This document shows, one piece after another, positions 9,223-18,860 of a DNA stretch of 64,000 bases. Each line of letters starts with the position of its first letter. Within the stretch, counting starts at the first letter, position 1. This DNA comes from Frondihabitans sp. Leaf304 (lineage in GTDB: Bacteria; Actinomycetota; Actinomycetes; Actinomycetales; Microbacteriaceae), in contig NZ_LMNV01000002.1 of NCBI RefSeq assembly GCF_001423105.1, positions 28,533-92,532 on the forward strand, in the 5' to 3' direction. The notes beneath the pieces are model-generated. The model was not told where the DNA came from. It worked only from the letters and a program-made list of their open reading frames with translations, and made no database searches. The translations under genes were made by a program, and so were the position numbers.

Positions 9223-11040
9223 TTAGTAGCGGGGCTTGCGGGCCGGGCGCTCGTCGCCGTACTCGCGACGCGGGCGGTCTGAGCGCTCGGGGCGATCCGT
9301 CCGCTCGGTGCGAGCGCCGCCACTGCGGCGGTCGGGCCGGATCTCGATGAGCTTGCCGCTGATGCGGGTGTCTGTTAGGCGCTCCAAGACGCTGGGCGAC
9401 ATGTCGGCCGGCAGCTCGACGATCGAGAAGTCGGGTCGGATCGCGATCGCACCGAAGTCGTCGCGGCTCAGGCCACCCTCGTTGGCGAGGGCTCCGACGA
9501 TCTGTCGCGGCTCGACGCGCTGACGACGACCCACCTCGATGCGGTACGGAGCCATCGGCTTCGTGGTGCGGGGGCGTCGCTCTCCGCGGTCTGCGCTGTC
9601 ACGCTCGGGGCGGTCGCCACGATCCGGGCGGTCAGAGCGCTCGGGTCGCTCGTCGCGACGAGCGGCACGCTCAGCCGCCGGATCGAGCAGAAGCGGGGTC
9701 TCGCCCTGGGCGACGACCGCGAGAGCCGCAGCCACATCGGCCTCGGGCACGTCGTGGTGCTCGACGTAGTGCGCGATGATGTCGCGGAACGCCGAGATGC
9801 GCGGCTCCTGCTCGAGCGCCGCGGTGATCGCGTCGTCGAAGCGGGTGAGGCGCGTCACGTTGACGTCTTCGACGCTCGGAAGCTGCATCTGAGTCAGGGG
9901 CTGGCGGGTGGCCTTCTCGATGGCGCCGAGGAGGCGACGCTCACGGGGCGTGACGAAGCTGATTGCGGCACCCGAACGACCGGCGCGACCCGTGCGGCCG
10001 ATGCGGTGCACGTACGACTCGGTATCGATCGGAATGTCGTAGTTGACGACGTGGCTGATGCGGTCGACGTCGAGACCGCGGGCGGCGACGTCGGTCGCCA
10101 CGAGGATGTCGAGCTTGCCCGACTTCAACTGGTTGACCGTGCGCTCACGCTGAGCCTGGGCGACATCACCCGAGATCGCCGCCGCCGAGTAACCACGTGC
10201 GCGCAGCTTTTCGGCAAGCGTCTCGGTCTCGCTCTTCGTGCGGACGAAGATGATCATGCCCTCGAAGTTCTCGACCTCGAGGATTCGGGTCAGGGCATCG
10301 ACCTTCTGCGGGTACGAGACCATCAGGTAGCGCTGGGTCGTGTTGGCCGAGGTCGTGGTCTTCTGCTTGACCGTGATCTCTTCGGCGTCGTTCAGGTACT
10401 GCTTCGAGATGCGACGGATCTGCGACGGCATCGTCGCGGAGAACAGCGCGACCTGCTTGTCGTCGGGAGTGTCGGCGAGAATGGTCTCGACGTCTTCCGC
10501 GAAGCCCATCTTGAGCATCTCGTCAGCCTCGTCGAGCACGAGGTACTTCAGCTCGGAGAGGTCGAGAGTGCCTTTGGCGAGGTGGTCCATGATGCGGCCG
10601 GGGGTGCCGACGACGACGTGGACGCCGCGGCGGAGAGCCGACAGCTGCACGCCATAGGCCTGCCCGCCGTAGACCGGAAGAACGTGGACGCCGCGCATGC
10701 CCGAGGCGAACTGCTCGAAGGCTTCGCAGACCTGGAGCGCGAGCTCACGGGTGGGGGAGAGGACGAGAGCCTGGGGCTTCTTCGCACTGACATCGAGGCG
10801 CGACAGGATCGGCAGCGCGAAAGCGGCGGTCTTGCCGGTACCGGTCTGAGCGAGACCGACGACATCGCGGCCGGATAGGAGCGTCGGTATAGTCGCGGCC
10901 TGAATAGCGGAAGGCGTCTCGTACCCGATGTCGCGCACCGCCTTCAGGACGGCGTCGCTCAACCCCAGATCCGCGAACGTCAGGGGGTTCTCGGTCGTCT
11001 CGGTCGCTTCGGCCTCGATCGGGGCATTTTCATCACTCAC
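9223..11040 (-). CDS. deaD: DEAD-box ATP-dependent RNA helicase (DeaD/CsdA type)
   Basis: A 605-residue protein with all family motifs: Q-motif (FADLGL...TPSAIQ), Walker A AQTGTGKT at 64-71, PTRELA, DEAD in LVLDEADEM, SAT, and motif VI HRIGRTGRAG. After the helicase core comes a Gln/Glu-rich linker. Then follows a DbpA-type RNA-binding domain (PYRIEVGRRQRV...), and finally an Arg/Gly/Asp/Glu-rich tail. Such helicases unwind structured RNA in ribosome assembly and mRNA turnover, often in the cold. The start is GTG 11040; TATACA lies directly before it, so the real +1 or start may differ slightly. It is divergent from the membrane protein at 11096. Confidence 0.95.
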   Translation of the reverse strand: MSDENAPIEAEATETTENPLTFADLGLSDAVLKAVRDIGYETPSAIQAATIPTLLSGRDVVGLAQTGTGKTAAFALPILSRLDVSAKKPQALVLSPTRELALQVCEAFEQFASGMRGVHVLPVYGGQAYGVQLSALRRGVHVVVGTPGRIMDHLAKGTLDLSELKYLVLDEADEMLKMGFAEDVETILADTPDDKQVALFSATMPSQIRRISKQYLNDAEEITVKQKTTTSANTTQRYLMVSYPQKVDALTRILEVENFEGMIIFVRTKSETETLAEKLRARGYSAAAISGDVAQAQRERTVNQLKSGKLDILVATDVAARGLDVDRISHVVNYDIPIDTESYVHRIGRTGRAGRSGAAISFVTPRERRLLGAIEKATRQPLTQMQLPSVEDVNVTRLTRFDDAITAALEQEPRISAFRDIIAHYVEHHDVPEADVAAALAVVAQGETPLLLDPAAERAARRDERPERSDRPDRGDRPERDSADRGERRPRTTKPMAPYRIEVGRRQRVEPRQIVGALANEGGLSRDDFGAIAIRPDFSIVELPADMSPSVLERLTDTRISGKLIEIRPDRRSGGARTERTDRPERSDRPRREYGDERPARKPRY

Positions 11041-11083
11041 TGTATAGACCGTAGTCGCTCTCGGCCCCTCCCAGGCACGCCCC

Positions 11084-11089
11084 TATACT
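11084..11089 (+). promoter_or_regulatory. Leaderless -10 for the 11096 gene
   Basis: TATACT, then 6 nt, then ATG 11096. This is the clearest of the leaderless-type promoters in the window. Confidence 0.6.
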
Positions 11090-11095
11090 CCTGGC

Positions 11096-11563
11096 ATGCG
11101 AATCGTGCGTAACGGCTACAAATTCCTCTTCCTTTTCGCTGCTTTCGTCGTGCTCGGGATCGGCACGACCCTCTTGGGCGAGGTGCCCTCGCTCGCGGTG
11201 GCCGCCGCCTGGATCGGTGTTGCCGTGACGCCCCTCGTCGTGGTCATCGCCACCAGGGTCTTCCGGGTGCCGGAGGAAGACACCGTCAGCCCGCGACCGC
11301 TCTGGCGGATGACTGGTCGGCCCACCGCCGGCTTCGTCTTGGGCAGCGTCTTGGCCCTCAACATCATCGCCACCGTCTGGATCGAGATCTACGGTCGGAC
11401 CATCGGCGCATCCGACTACTCGACAATCGACGGCCCCGGCGGATTGCCCGTGCTCATCGTCGACCTGCTCGTGTGCGGGGTGATCGCCGTGCTGTACTTC
11501 CGTTCGTCGATTCGCCTCACTCGGGAGGGCTCACCGGCCGCCGGAGCCGCTCCCGTCGGCTAG
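11096..11563 (+). CDS. Four-helix membrane protein, unknown function
   Basis: A 155-residue protein with four hydrophobic segments (about 8-27, 32-53, 80-100 and 121-140) separated by short polar loops; the C-terminus is Ala/Gly-rich. No motif is recognised. It is transcribed from its own leaderless-type promoter, divergent from the DEAD-box gene. It ends 7 bp before the stop of the convergent permease gene, leaving no room for a separate terminator. Confidence 0.8.
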   Translation: MRIVRNGYKFLFLFAAFVVLGIGTTLLGEVPSLAVAAAWIGVAVTPLVVVIATRVFRVPEEDTVSPRPLWRMTGRPTAGFVLGSVLALNIIATVWIEIYGRTIGASDYSTIDGPGGLPVLIVDLLVCGVIAVLYFRSSIRLTREGSPAAGAAPVG

Positions 11564-11570
11564 ATCCGGT

Positions 11571-13028
11571 TCAGGCTGTCGTCGACGTCTCGTCTTGCGC
11601 GGCGGCCGTCTCGGTCGGCTCGCCCTCGAGTGAACCTCGGCGGCGCCGCACGACGAAGGTGACCGCCCACAGCACGACTCCGATCACCAGCAGTGCTCCA
11701 GCGATGCTGTATTGCTCGCTGCCGCGGCCCGACGACCAGGGCAGGACGAGCCAGAGGCACGCGCTGATCCCGATCACGGGGAGCACGGATCCGGCGTGGA
11801 AGTGGTTCTGCCGCACGGTGTCGCGACGGAGCTTGAGCACGACGAAGTTGACTACGGCGAAGACCGTCAGGAGCAGCAGCGACGTGGTGCCGCCCAGCAC
11901 GGCGACGATCGGTGACTCGGGCGACAGCGACACGTAACCGATCAGCAGCAGGCTGAGGCCCGTGGTGAACAGGATCGACGCCCAGGGCGTCTGGTTCTTC
12001 GCGTGCACCTTCGATAGAAAGCCCGGTAAGACGTTCTGCTTGGCCATGCCGTACAGCAGGCGGCTGGCCATCATCATGTTGATGAGGGCAGAGTTCGCGA
12101 CCGCGAACATCGAGATGAACGGCAGCAGGGATCCGATGGGGAACCCGGGTGCGGCCGTCTCGACCACGGTTACCAGCGGAGTCTCGTTGTCGGCCAGTTC
12201 GCCGATCGGCACGACCGCCACGGCGCAAAGGGCGACGAGCACGTAGATGACCGCAGTGATGCCCAGCCCCGTGAGCATGACCCTGGGGAAGATCCGGCTG
12301 GGATCTTTCGTCTCTTCGGCCATGTTGACCGAGTCTTCGAAGCCGACCATGGCGAAGAAGGCCAGGCTCGTCGCGGCCGAGATGCTGAGGAGGAGGGTCT
12401 TGTCGCCCGGCGTCTCGAACAGCACGACGCGCGAGAAATCGGCGTTGCCACCCGTGATGGCGTACAGGCCGATCAGGATCACCATCACGAGCCCCGACAG
12501 CTCGACGAGGGTCAGTACGACGTTCGCCTTGACGCTCTCGGAGACGCCACGGAAGTTGATGAGCATGACGAGCAGCATGAAGCCCATCGCGATGAGCATG
12601 ATCGTGCCGTTGCCGAGCTCGACGTCGATGCCCACGGCGAGGTTCGCGGCGAACGCGCGCGCTGCCGTGGAGGCGGAGGTGATGCCCGAGCACATCACGA
12701 TGAAGGTCACGATGAACGTGACGAAGTGGACGCCGAATGCCTTGTGCACATAGAGCGCGGCACCGGCGGTCTGAGGATATTTCGTGACGAGTTCAAGGTA
12801 GGAGAAGGCTGTGACCAGGGCCACGCCGAATGCGATGAGGAACGGCAGCCAGGCGGCACCGCCGACTTCGGCCGCGACCTGCCCCGTGAGTGCGTAGACC
12901 CCGGTGCCGAGGATGTCGCCGACGATGAAGAGGAGGAGGAGCTTCGGCCCGATGGCCCTCTTGAGCTCGGTCGGTTGCTCGCTGTTCGGGGCCGGGCGGC
13001 CCGCGGGTGCCCGCGTTATCGACGACAT
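11571..13028 (-). CDS. APC-family amino acid permease
   Basis: A 485-residue protein with about 12 TM helices. The N-terminal KRAIGPKLLLLFIVGDILGTG is the conserved helix 1 of APC transporters, whose unwound glycine segment binds substrate. Overall resemblance is to the basic amino acid/polyamine branch, but the substrate cannot be read from sequence. A strong ribosome site, CCGGAGG, lies 6 nt before ATG 13028, so this gene is leadered. The 256 bp upstream (13029-13284), up to the convergently placed end of recQ, carry a possible -10 (TATGGC) and no gene. Confidence 0.9.
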   Translation of the reverse strand: MSSITRAPAGRPAPNSEQPTELKRAIGPKLLLLFIVGDILGTGVYALTGQVAAEVGGAAWLPFLIAFGVALVTAFSYLELVTKYPQTAGAALYVHKAFGVHFVTFIVTFIVMCSGITSASTAARAFAANLAVGIDVELGNGTIMLIAMGFMLLVMLINFRGVSESVKANVVLTLVELSGLVMVILIGLYAITGGNADFSRVVLFETPGDKTLLLSISAATSLAFFAMVGFEDSVNMAEETKDPSRIFPRVMLTGLGITAVIYVLVALCAVAVVPIGELADNETPLVTVVETAAPGFPIGSLLPFISMFAVANSALINMMMASRLLYGMAKQNVLPGFLSKVHAKNQTPWASILFTTGLSLLLIGYVSLSPESPIVAVLGGTTSLLLLTVFAVVNFVVLKLRRDTVRQNHFHAGSVLPVIGISACLWLVLPWSSGRGSEQYSIAGALLVIGVVLWAVTFVVRRRRGSLEGEPTETAAAQDETSTTA

Positions 13029-13284
13029 GAAAACCTCCGGAATCGGCTGGTGCTCGGGTCTTTCGGTTCACGCCATACTGCTGCCCGCCACCGACATTCG
13101 CCATGTCAGAGTCAGAGATTGCAGGGCGTGCACACTTCAGCCATCGTCCGTTTTGGCCTGCGTCACACGCTGGCGTTCTGCGCGCCGCGGGGACCTTACC
13201 GACGCGCAACGGACAGAGAAACGTGCCGCGGCGCGTCTCCGTGACCGTGCCACGTCTGCTGACGCACGTGTTCCCTGCGCGGGG

Positions 13285-15501
13285 TTACCCGACGATGGCG
13301 AGCGCGAACGGGAGCACGGAGTCGGCGCCCGCCGCACGAAGCACGCGACCGGCGACCGTCATGCTCCATCTGCTGTCGATGAGATCGTCGACGAGGAGCA
13401 CCGGCCCGTGCTGCTCGGCCAGGGCGGTGGCGAGAGACGGCCCGACCTCGAACGCCCTCCAGACGTCGGCGAGGCGATAGACGCTGTTTCCGCCGCGCTC
13501 GCCGGGGGCGCGTGGCACCTGGTGGGTGACCTCGCCAGGGCCGTCCGCCCCTGCCCCGGCTCCCGACCCCGGCTCCAGCCTCGTCGAGCTCAACGACCCG
13601 AGCAGCGGAATGCGGCCCACAGACGAAAGTGCCTCAGCCAGTGATGCCACGAGAAGCGGATGTGACGACGACGGCATCGCGACGATTCCTGTCGGTCGTT
13701 CCGCCCACGGCCATTCGGTCAGAACCCGGATGCACCCGTCGAGGAGGCCCTTCGTGAGGGGAGCGTCGGGTCGGCCGGGGGAGAAGACCTCACGGAGTGT
13801 GGTACCCCAGCCGAGGTCGGTCAGTCGGGCCAGCGCTCGCCCGGGCTCGACGCGCTCGGCCGGGGAGATCTTGCCGCGGAGGCTCACCCCGGCTCGGTCG
13901 GCACCCGTCGGCCACTGCGCTCGCGGCTCGATCTCGACTCCGACACGATCGAGGGCTCCCGTGGCTTGATCGGAGGCCGAGGCGGCGACGTCGGTCGGAA
14001 ACCAGACGCCGGCGCAGACATCGCACCGCCCGCACGGGGTCGCTGCGGGATCGTCGAGATCGGCTTGAAGGAGCTGCATGCGGCACACGGCTCCCTCCTG
14101 GTATCGGAGCATCGACTCCTGCTCAGCCAGCCGAGCTGCGGCGATGCGTTCATAGCGATCTCGGTCGTAGCTCCACGGCACGCCCGTCGAGATCCAGCCA
14201 CCCTGCACTTTGCTGACGGCCCCGTCGACGTCGAGCACTTTGAGCATCAACTCGAGGGGCGTTCGCTTGATGTCGACTCGAGCCTCGAGGGCCGGAGTCG
14301 AGAGCGGCTTGTCGGAGAGCTCGGCGAGGACCGCGGAGGCCCGCGCCTCCGACGGCATGGACGCGGTGGCGAAGTACTGCCAGATCTCAGTGTCTTCCCG
14401 CCCAGGCAGGAGAAGCACGTCGGCGTTATCGGTGGCTCGACCCGCTCGCCCGATCTGCTGGTAGTAGGCCACTGGCGACGACGGCGCCCCCAGATGAAGA
14501 ACGAAACCGAGATCGGGCTTGTCGAAGCCCATGCCGAGAGCGCTCGTGGCGACGAGAGCCTTCAGGTCGTTGCTTTTGAGCCGCTGCTCGAGCTGTTCGC
14601 GCTCTTCCGGGTCGGTCCGCCCGGAATACGAGCGGACGTCGTACCCGGCATCGCGGAGCAAGCGGGCTGTGTCGTCGGCGGCCGAGATCGTCAGCGTGTA
14701 GATGATGCCCGAGCCGGGCAGCTCGCCGAGGTGGTCGACGAGCCACCCGAGCCGGTCGCGGCTCGACGGAAGCGTCAAGACACCGAGCCGCAGGGAGGCG
14801 CGAGCGAGCGAGCCCCGGATCGTCACGACCTCGGCGCCAGCGGCGAGCTGCTCCTCGACGTCGGCGACGACGCGCGCGTTGGCCGTCGCGGTCGTGGCCA
14901 GCACCGGAACCTCGTGCGGCAGAGTGCGAATGAGCTCGGCGAGCCGACGGTAGTCGGGACGGAAGTCGTGCCCCCAGTCGGAGATGCAGTGGGCTTCGTC
15001 GACCACGAGCATGCCGAGTGTTCGCAGCAGTTCGGGCATTTGCTCGTCACGGAATCGAGGGTTGTTCAGGCGCTCGGGGGAGACGAGGAGCACGTCGATC
15101 TCGCCCGCGGCGATCTTCCGCTGCACGTCGCCCCACTCGTGGGCGTTGGCCGAGTTGACGGCGGCCGCGCGCACTCCGGCACGAGCGGCGGCGGCCACCT
15201 GATCGCGCATGAGCGCTAAGAGAGGGCTGACGAGGAGGGTCGGGCCGGATCCTCGTCGCCGAAGCAGGAGGGTCGCGATGAAGTACACCGCCGATTTGCC
15301 CCAGCCGGTGCGTTGTACGACGAGTGCTCGTCGTCGGTCGGCGACGAGCGCTCGGATGGCCTCGAGCTGGCCGTCGTGGAAGACGGCGTCGGCTCGACCG
15401 GTGAGGGCTCGGAGGAGTTCAAGGGCCTCGGCATCAAGGGCCTCAGCATCAAGGGATGTGGGGGTCGTGGCCGTCGCGGTGTCGGCAGAGGGCGTCGACA
15501 T
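13285..15501 (-). CDS. recQ: RecQ-family DNA helicase fused to a phosphoribosyltransferase domain
   Basis: A 738-residue protein. ATG 15501 overlaps the SNF2 stop by one base (TGATG). The helicase core has Walker A QRTGWGKS (~63-70), DEAH in VVDEAHCISDWGHDFRPDYR, a motif VI with QQIGRAGRA, and a four-cysteine zinc site ending CGRCDVC. The RQC/HRDC part is replaced by ~220 residues ending in a type I phosphoribosyltransferase signature, VLLVDDLIDSRWSMT, at ~697-711. RecQ-PRTase fusions are recurrent in actinobacteria; the role of the PRTase part is not known. The unwinding function is secure. Coupling to the SNF2 gene suggests a joint repair or recombination task. Confidence 0.92.
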   Translation of the reverse strand: MSTPSADTATATTPTSLDAEALDAEALELLRALTGRADAVFHDGQLEAIRALVADRRRALVVQRTGWGKSAVYFIATLLLRRRGSGPTLLVSPLLALMRDQVAAAARAGVRAAAVNSANAHEWGDVQRKIAAGEIDVLLVSPERLNNPRFRDEQMPELLRTLGMLVVDEAHCISDWGHDFRPDYRRLAELIRTLPHEVPVLATTATANARVVADVEEQLAAGAEVVTIRGSLARASLRLGVLTLPSSRDRLGWLVDHLGELPGSGIIYTLTISAADDTARLLRDAGYDVRSYSGRTDPEEREQLEQRLKSNDLKALVATSALGMGFDKPDLGFVLHLGAPSSPVAYYQQIGRAGRATDNADVLLLPGREDTEIWQYFATASMPSEARASAVLAELSDKPLSTPALEARVDIKRTPLELMLKVLDVDGAVSKVQGGWISTGVPWSYDRDRYERIAAARLAEQESMLRYQEGAVCRMQLLQADLDDPAATPCGRCDVCAGVWFPTDVAASASDQATGALDRVGVEIEPRAQWPTGADRAGVSLRGKISPAERVEPGRALARLTDLGWGTTLREVFSPGRPDAPLTKGLLDGCIRVLTEWPWAERPTGIVAMPSSSHPLLVASLAEALSSVGRIPLLGSLSSTRLEPGSGAGAGADGPGEVTHQVPRAPGERGGNSVYRLADVWRAFEVGPSLATALAEQHGPVLLVDDLIDSRWSMTVAGRVLRAAGADSVLPFALAIVG

Positions 15502-18500
15502 CAGGCCTCCAGCAGACCGCGGATGTCGTCGACGGTGAGCGCGCCACCGAATGCTGCCTCGTCGTCGCTCATCATGGCGTCGAACAGCTTCGCCTTCGTT
15601 TCTTTCAGGGCCATGACCTTCTCCTCGATGGTGTCGTTGGCGATCATCCGGTAGACCATGACGTTCGACGTCTGGCCGATGCGGTGCGTGCGGTCGATCG
15701 CCTGGGCTTCGGAGGCGGGGTTCCACCAGGGGTCGAGCAGGAACACGTAATCCGCTTCGGTCAGGTTCAGGCCGAAGCCGCCCGCCTTCAGGCTGATCAG
15801 GAATACCGGGGCCGAGCCCGACTTGAACTCGTCGATGACTTCGCCGCGTTTGCGGGTGCCGCCGTCGAGGTAGGCGTGGGCGATTCCGGCCCGATCGAGT
15901 CGGTCTGCGACGAGCGAGAGGTATGAGGTGAACTGGCTGAAAATCAGAGCACGATGACCGCCCGCCACGACATCGACGAGCTCATCGAGGAGAACATCGA
16001 GCTTGGACGACGGAATACCGCTGTATTTGTCGCCGTCGATCAATGACGCGTCGAGGGCGAGCATTCGCAGCAGTGTCAGAGAACGGAACACGATGAACCT
16101 GTTGCGATCGAGGTCGTCGACGAGATCGAGCAGCTTCATCCGCTCGCGCTGCAGGACGAGGTCGTAGAGCTTGCGGTGCGCCGGAGCCAGATCGACTCGG
16201 AGTATCTGCTCTTGCTTCGCGGGCAGCTCGGAGGCCACGAGCTCTTTCGTGCGACGAAGCATGAGCGGCCTTATTCGTCGCCGGAGTCGTGCCAGCAGAT
16301 CGGGCCGCTCGTTCAGCTCGATGGGCTTGAGATACTCCTCGGTGAAGCGGAGACCTGTCGTCAATAGGCCTGGCGAGACCACATGAAAGAGCGCCCAGAG
16401 ATCCATGAGGTCGTTTTCGAGTGGCGTGCCGGTGATGGCGAGTTTGAACGGAGCCTTGAGGTCGACGGCCGCTTTGTGCGCTTTTGACCGGTGATTCTTG
16501 ATCATCTGCGCCTCGTCGAGCACCAGGCCGCTCCACTCGACCTCTTGGTAGCGGGCGAGGTCGAGACGGAGCAGAGCGTACGAGGTGACCACGACGTCGT
16601 TGTCGCGGGCGATGTCGTCGAACCTCTGTCGGCTCTTGGCCACGGTCGACGTGATGCCGGTGACGCGAAGAGAGGGAGTGAAGCGATTCGCCTCAGCGAC
16701 CCAGTTCGACACCACCGAGGTGGGGGCGACGACGAGAAAGGGGCGAGAAGGATCCGTCGCACCCGCCTCGGCGGAACGCGCCTTGGCATGGGCGATGAGC
16801 GCGAGGGTCTGAAGCGTCTTACCGAGCCCCATGTCGTCGGCCAGGACTCCGCCGAGCCCGTGCTCGAGGAGGAACGCGAGCCAGCGGAACCCCTCGACCT
16901 GGTACGGACGGAGTTCGGCTTGGACCGCTGACGGAACGAGGATGTCGGCGATCTGTTCGCCCGCTGCGATTCGATTCAGGCCGTCGGTCGTCTCGCGCCA
17001 TGATTCGGCCTGGTAGGTCTCGTCGGCGAGCTCCTCGAACTCCGACCAGAGGCTGGCCTGGTACCGACTTATTGTGAGCTCGCCTGTCTCCCACTCGTCG
17101 AGGGCCTCCGCCTCGGCGATGAGGCGCTTCAGCTCGTCGAAGACGGGCTGCTTCAGGGAGAGGTAGGTCTTGTCGACGAGGAGGAGCTTGTCGCGACCCT
17201 TCGATAGAGCGGTGAAGAGCGGGGCGAAAGGAATAGTGCGCCCCTCGACCGTGACCATGACCCCGAGATCGAACCAGTCTCGGCGGTCGGTCTCCACAGT
17301 CGTCACGGCCAGTTTCGGCGTCGCAGTGAGCTCGCGATAGTCGGGCTTCTCACCGAGCTGGACGATTCGGAGATCTTCGCGGGATTCGAGTACCGGAAGC
17401 ACAGTCGAGACGAACTCGGCCGCATCTAGACCGTGCAAAACGAGTGCAGTCGGGGCGCCACCGAGGTCGTCTTCGAGAGTCTCGGGCACGGAATGGGCGG
17501 CAAGCGGTTCGGTCAGCCCTGCTGCGATCCACGCCCAGTGGAGTTCGAGTCGGTCGCCCTCGGCGAAGCTGATCGTCAGCGTCAGCATCGGTGGCTCGAT
17601 CTCGGGCAGCCGCACCGAGGCGTTAGAGCTGACGACCGGAATTGCGCGCGACAGTCGCGGGTAGAAGTCGGTGAGGAACTCGTCGCGCCCCTCGGGAGGC
17701 ACGTCGATCGCGCCCTGCGCTCTGAGGAGTGACCTCACCTCCTCGGCGAGATGCCCGGTTGGAGCGAGCACGAAGTGGGGCGCCGGGTTGAACGAGGCCC
17801 TGTAGACGCCATGATCGGCGATGAGACCGAGCTCTCTCGACGGCACGGTGAGGTCGTCGATGACGACGGTGGGCTCGACGTGGAGAGTACCGGCCGCCAC
17901 ACCGGCCTCGCCCACCGGAATCGATTCGGCGACATCGAGCGTGACCCGACCCGACCCCGCCACCCTGACGTCGGTCTCGCGCTTGCCAGTGACGAGGTCG
18001 ATGCCGAGCCGGGCCCCCTCGGCGAGGAGCGGCCAGAGAAGCGGGCTCGCGAAATCGTCGAGGTAGAGCCAGTCGGCCTCGCCGGGCACGTAGGCGTCGC
18101 GCGCGGAACGGTGAAGCGACTGGAACTGCCCGAACCATCGGTGCTGCTCCGCACTGACCCCGAGGCGGTTCAGTGAATAGGGCAGGGTCGTCCATGTCAG
18201 ATTGCTTCGCGTCCAGTTGCCGGCCGCGCTCTTCGTGACGGGCCGCATACCAAGACGGAGGGAGGCGCCCGCTGAAAGGGCGCTCCGCGCCGAAGCCGCC
18301 CTGGACGTCGGGGCGCCCCAGCGCGCCGAGTGACTGCGCGACCTCTCACGCAATTCGAACTGGAGGCCCATCGGGGTCGCCGGTGCGCTGAGCGGAGACG
18401 TGCCCCGGGTCAGGGCGCCGAGAGCCGTTCGCCAGACCGGTGCGGCCTCGGTGGGGAGCAAAACAGCCGTGCTGGTCAGCTGCGAGGACTCGAGGACTTT

Positions 18501-18800
18501 CGCGGCATTCGTCGCGAGCACGAGGGCCGCGACGTGCTTGCATGCTCCGCCCACAGGGCACGAGCAACTACTGGCGCCGGGCCGGCCGTAGTCGCCGCGA
18601 AGGGGTGTCAGAGTGACGGCGGCCTCGTAGGGCGCCGGATCGCCGCCTCGAACGGAGCCCGTCAGCAGATGATCATCGGCGTTCCACTCGGTGGTCTCGA
18701 CGCGGTGCTCGCGAACGTAGCTCTTGGCGCGCTCGAACGCGGGACGACCGACGAGGCGGATGACGTCGGTGGCGTCGACGAGTGGGGCAACAGCGAGCAT
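15501..18800 (-). CDS. SNF2-family helicase with N-terminal SWIM zinc finger
   Basis: A 1099-residue protein. An N-terminal SWIM finger (Cys79-x-Cys81, Cys87-x-His89) is followed by ~500 residues of accessory domain. The SNF2 motor follows: Walker A DDMGLGKT, Walker B variant VLDEAQMIKN, and motif VI RTHRIGQT. Bacterial SNF2/RapA-like enzymes translocate on DNA and displace bound proteins. The SWIM finger spacing is identical to that of the SWIM protein at 2817. It is first of a two-gene operon with recQ. The ATG at 18800 fits a conserved-looking N-terminus (LAVAPLVDATDVIRLVG). Confidence 0.95.
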   Translation of the reverse strand: MLAVAPLVDATDVIRLVGRPAFERAKSYVREHRVETTEWNADDHLLTGSVRGGDPAPYEAAVTLTPLRGDYGRPGASSCSCPVGGACKHVAALVLATNAAKVLESSQLTSTAVLLPTEAAPVWRTALGALTRGTSPLSAPATPMGLQFELRERSRSHSARWGAPTSRAASARSALSAGASLRLGMRPVTKSAAGNWTRSNLTWTTLPYSLNRLGVSAEQHRWFGQFQSLHRSARDAYVPGEADWLYLDDFASPLLWPLLAEGARLGIDLVTGKRETDVRVAGSGRVTLDVAESIPVGEAGVAAGTLHVEPTVVIDDLTVPSRELGLIADHGVYRASFNPAPHFVLAPTGHLAEEVRSLLRAQGAIDVPPEGRDEFLTDFYPRLSRAIPVVSSNASVRLPEIEPPMLTLTISFAEGDRLELHWAWIAAGLTEPLAAHSVPETLEDDLGGAPTALVLHGLDAAEFVSTVLPVLESREDLRIVQLGEKPDYRELTATPKLAVTTVETDRRDWFDLGVMVTVEGRTIPFAPLFTALSKGRDKLLLVDKTYLSLKQPVFDELKRLIAEAEALDEWETGELTISRYQASLWSEFEELADETYQAESWRETTDGLNRIAAGEQIADILVPSAVQAELRPYQVEGFRWLAFLLEHGLGGVLADDMGLGKTLQTLALIAHAKARSAEAGATDPSRPFLVVAPTSVVSNWVAEANRFTPSLRVTGITSTVAKSRQRFDDIARDNDVVVTSYALLRLDLARYQEVEWSGLVLDEAQMIKNHRSKAHKAAVDLKAPFKLAITGTPLENDLMDLWALFHVVSPGLLTTGLRFTEEYLKPIELNERPDLLARLRRRIRPLMLRRTKELVASELPAKQEQILRVDLAPAHRKLYDLVLQRERMKLLDLVDDLDRNRFIVFRSLTLLRMLALDASLIDGDKYSGIPSSKLDVLLDELVDVVAGGHRALIFSQFTSYLSLVADRLDRAGIAHAYLDGGTRKRGEVIDEFKSGSAPVFLISLKAGGFGLNLTEADYVFLLDPWWNPASEAQAIDRTHRIGQTSNVMVYRMIANDTIEEKVMALKETKAKLFDAMMSDDEAAFGGALTVDDIRGLLEA

Positions 18801-18860
18801 GCGACAAGTCTCGCAGGGGCCGCCGACACCGTCGGAGCCCCGAGCGAATCTGTGCAGAAG

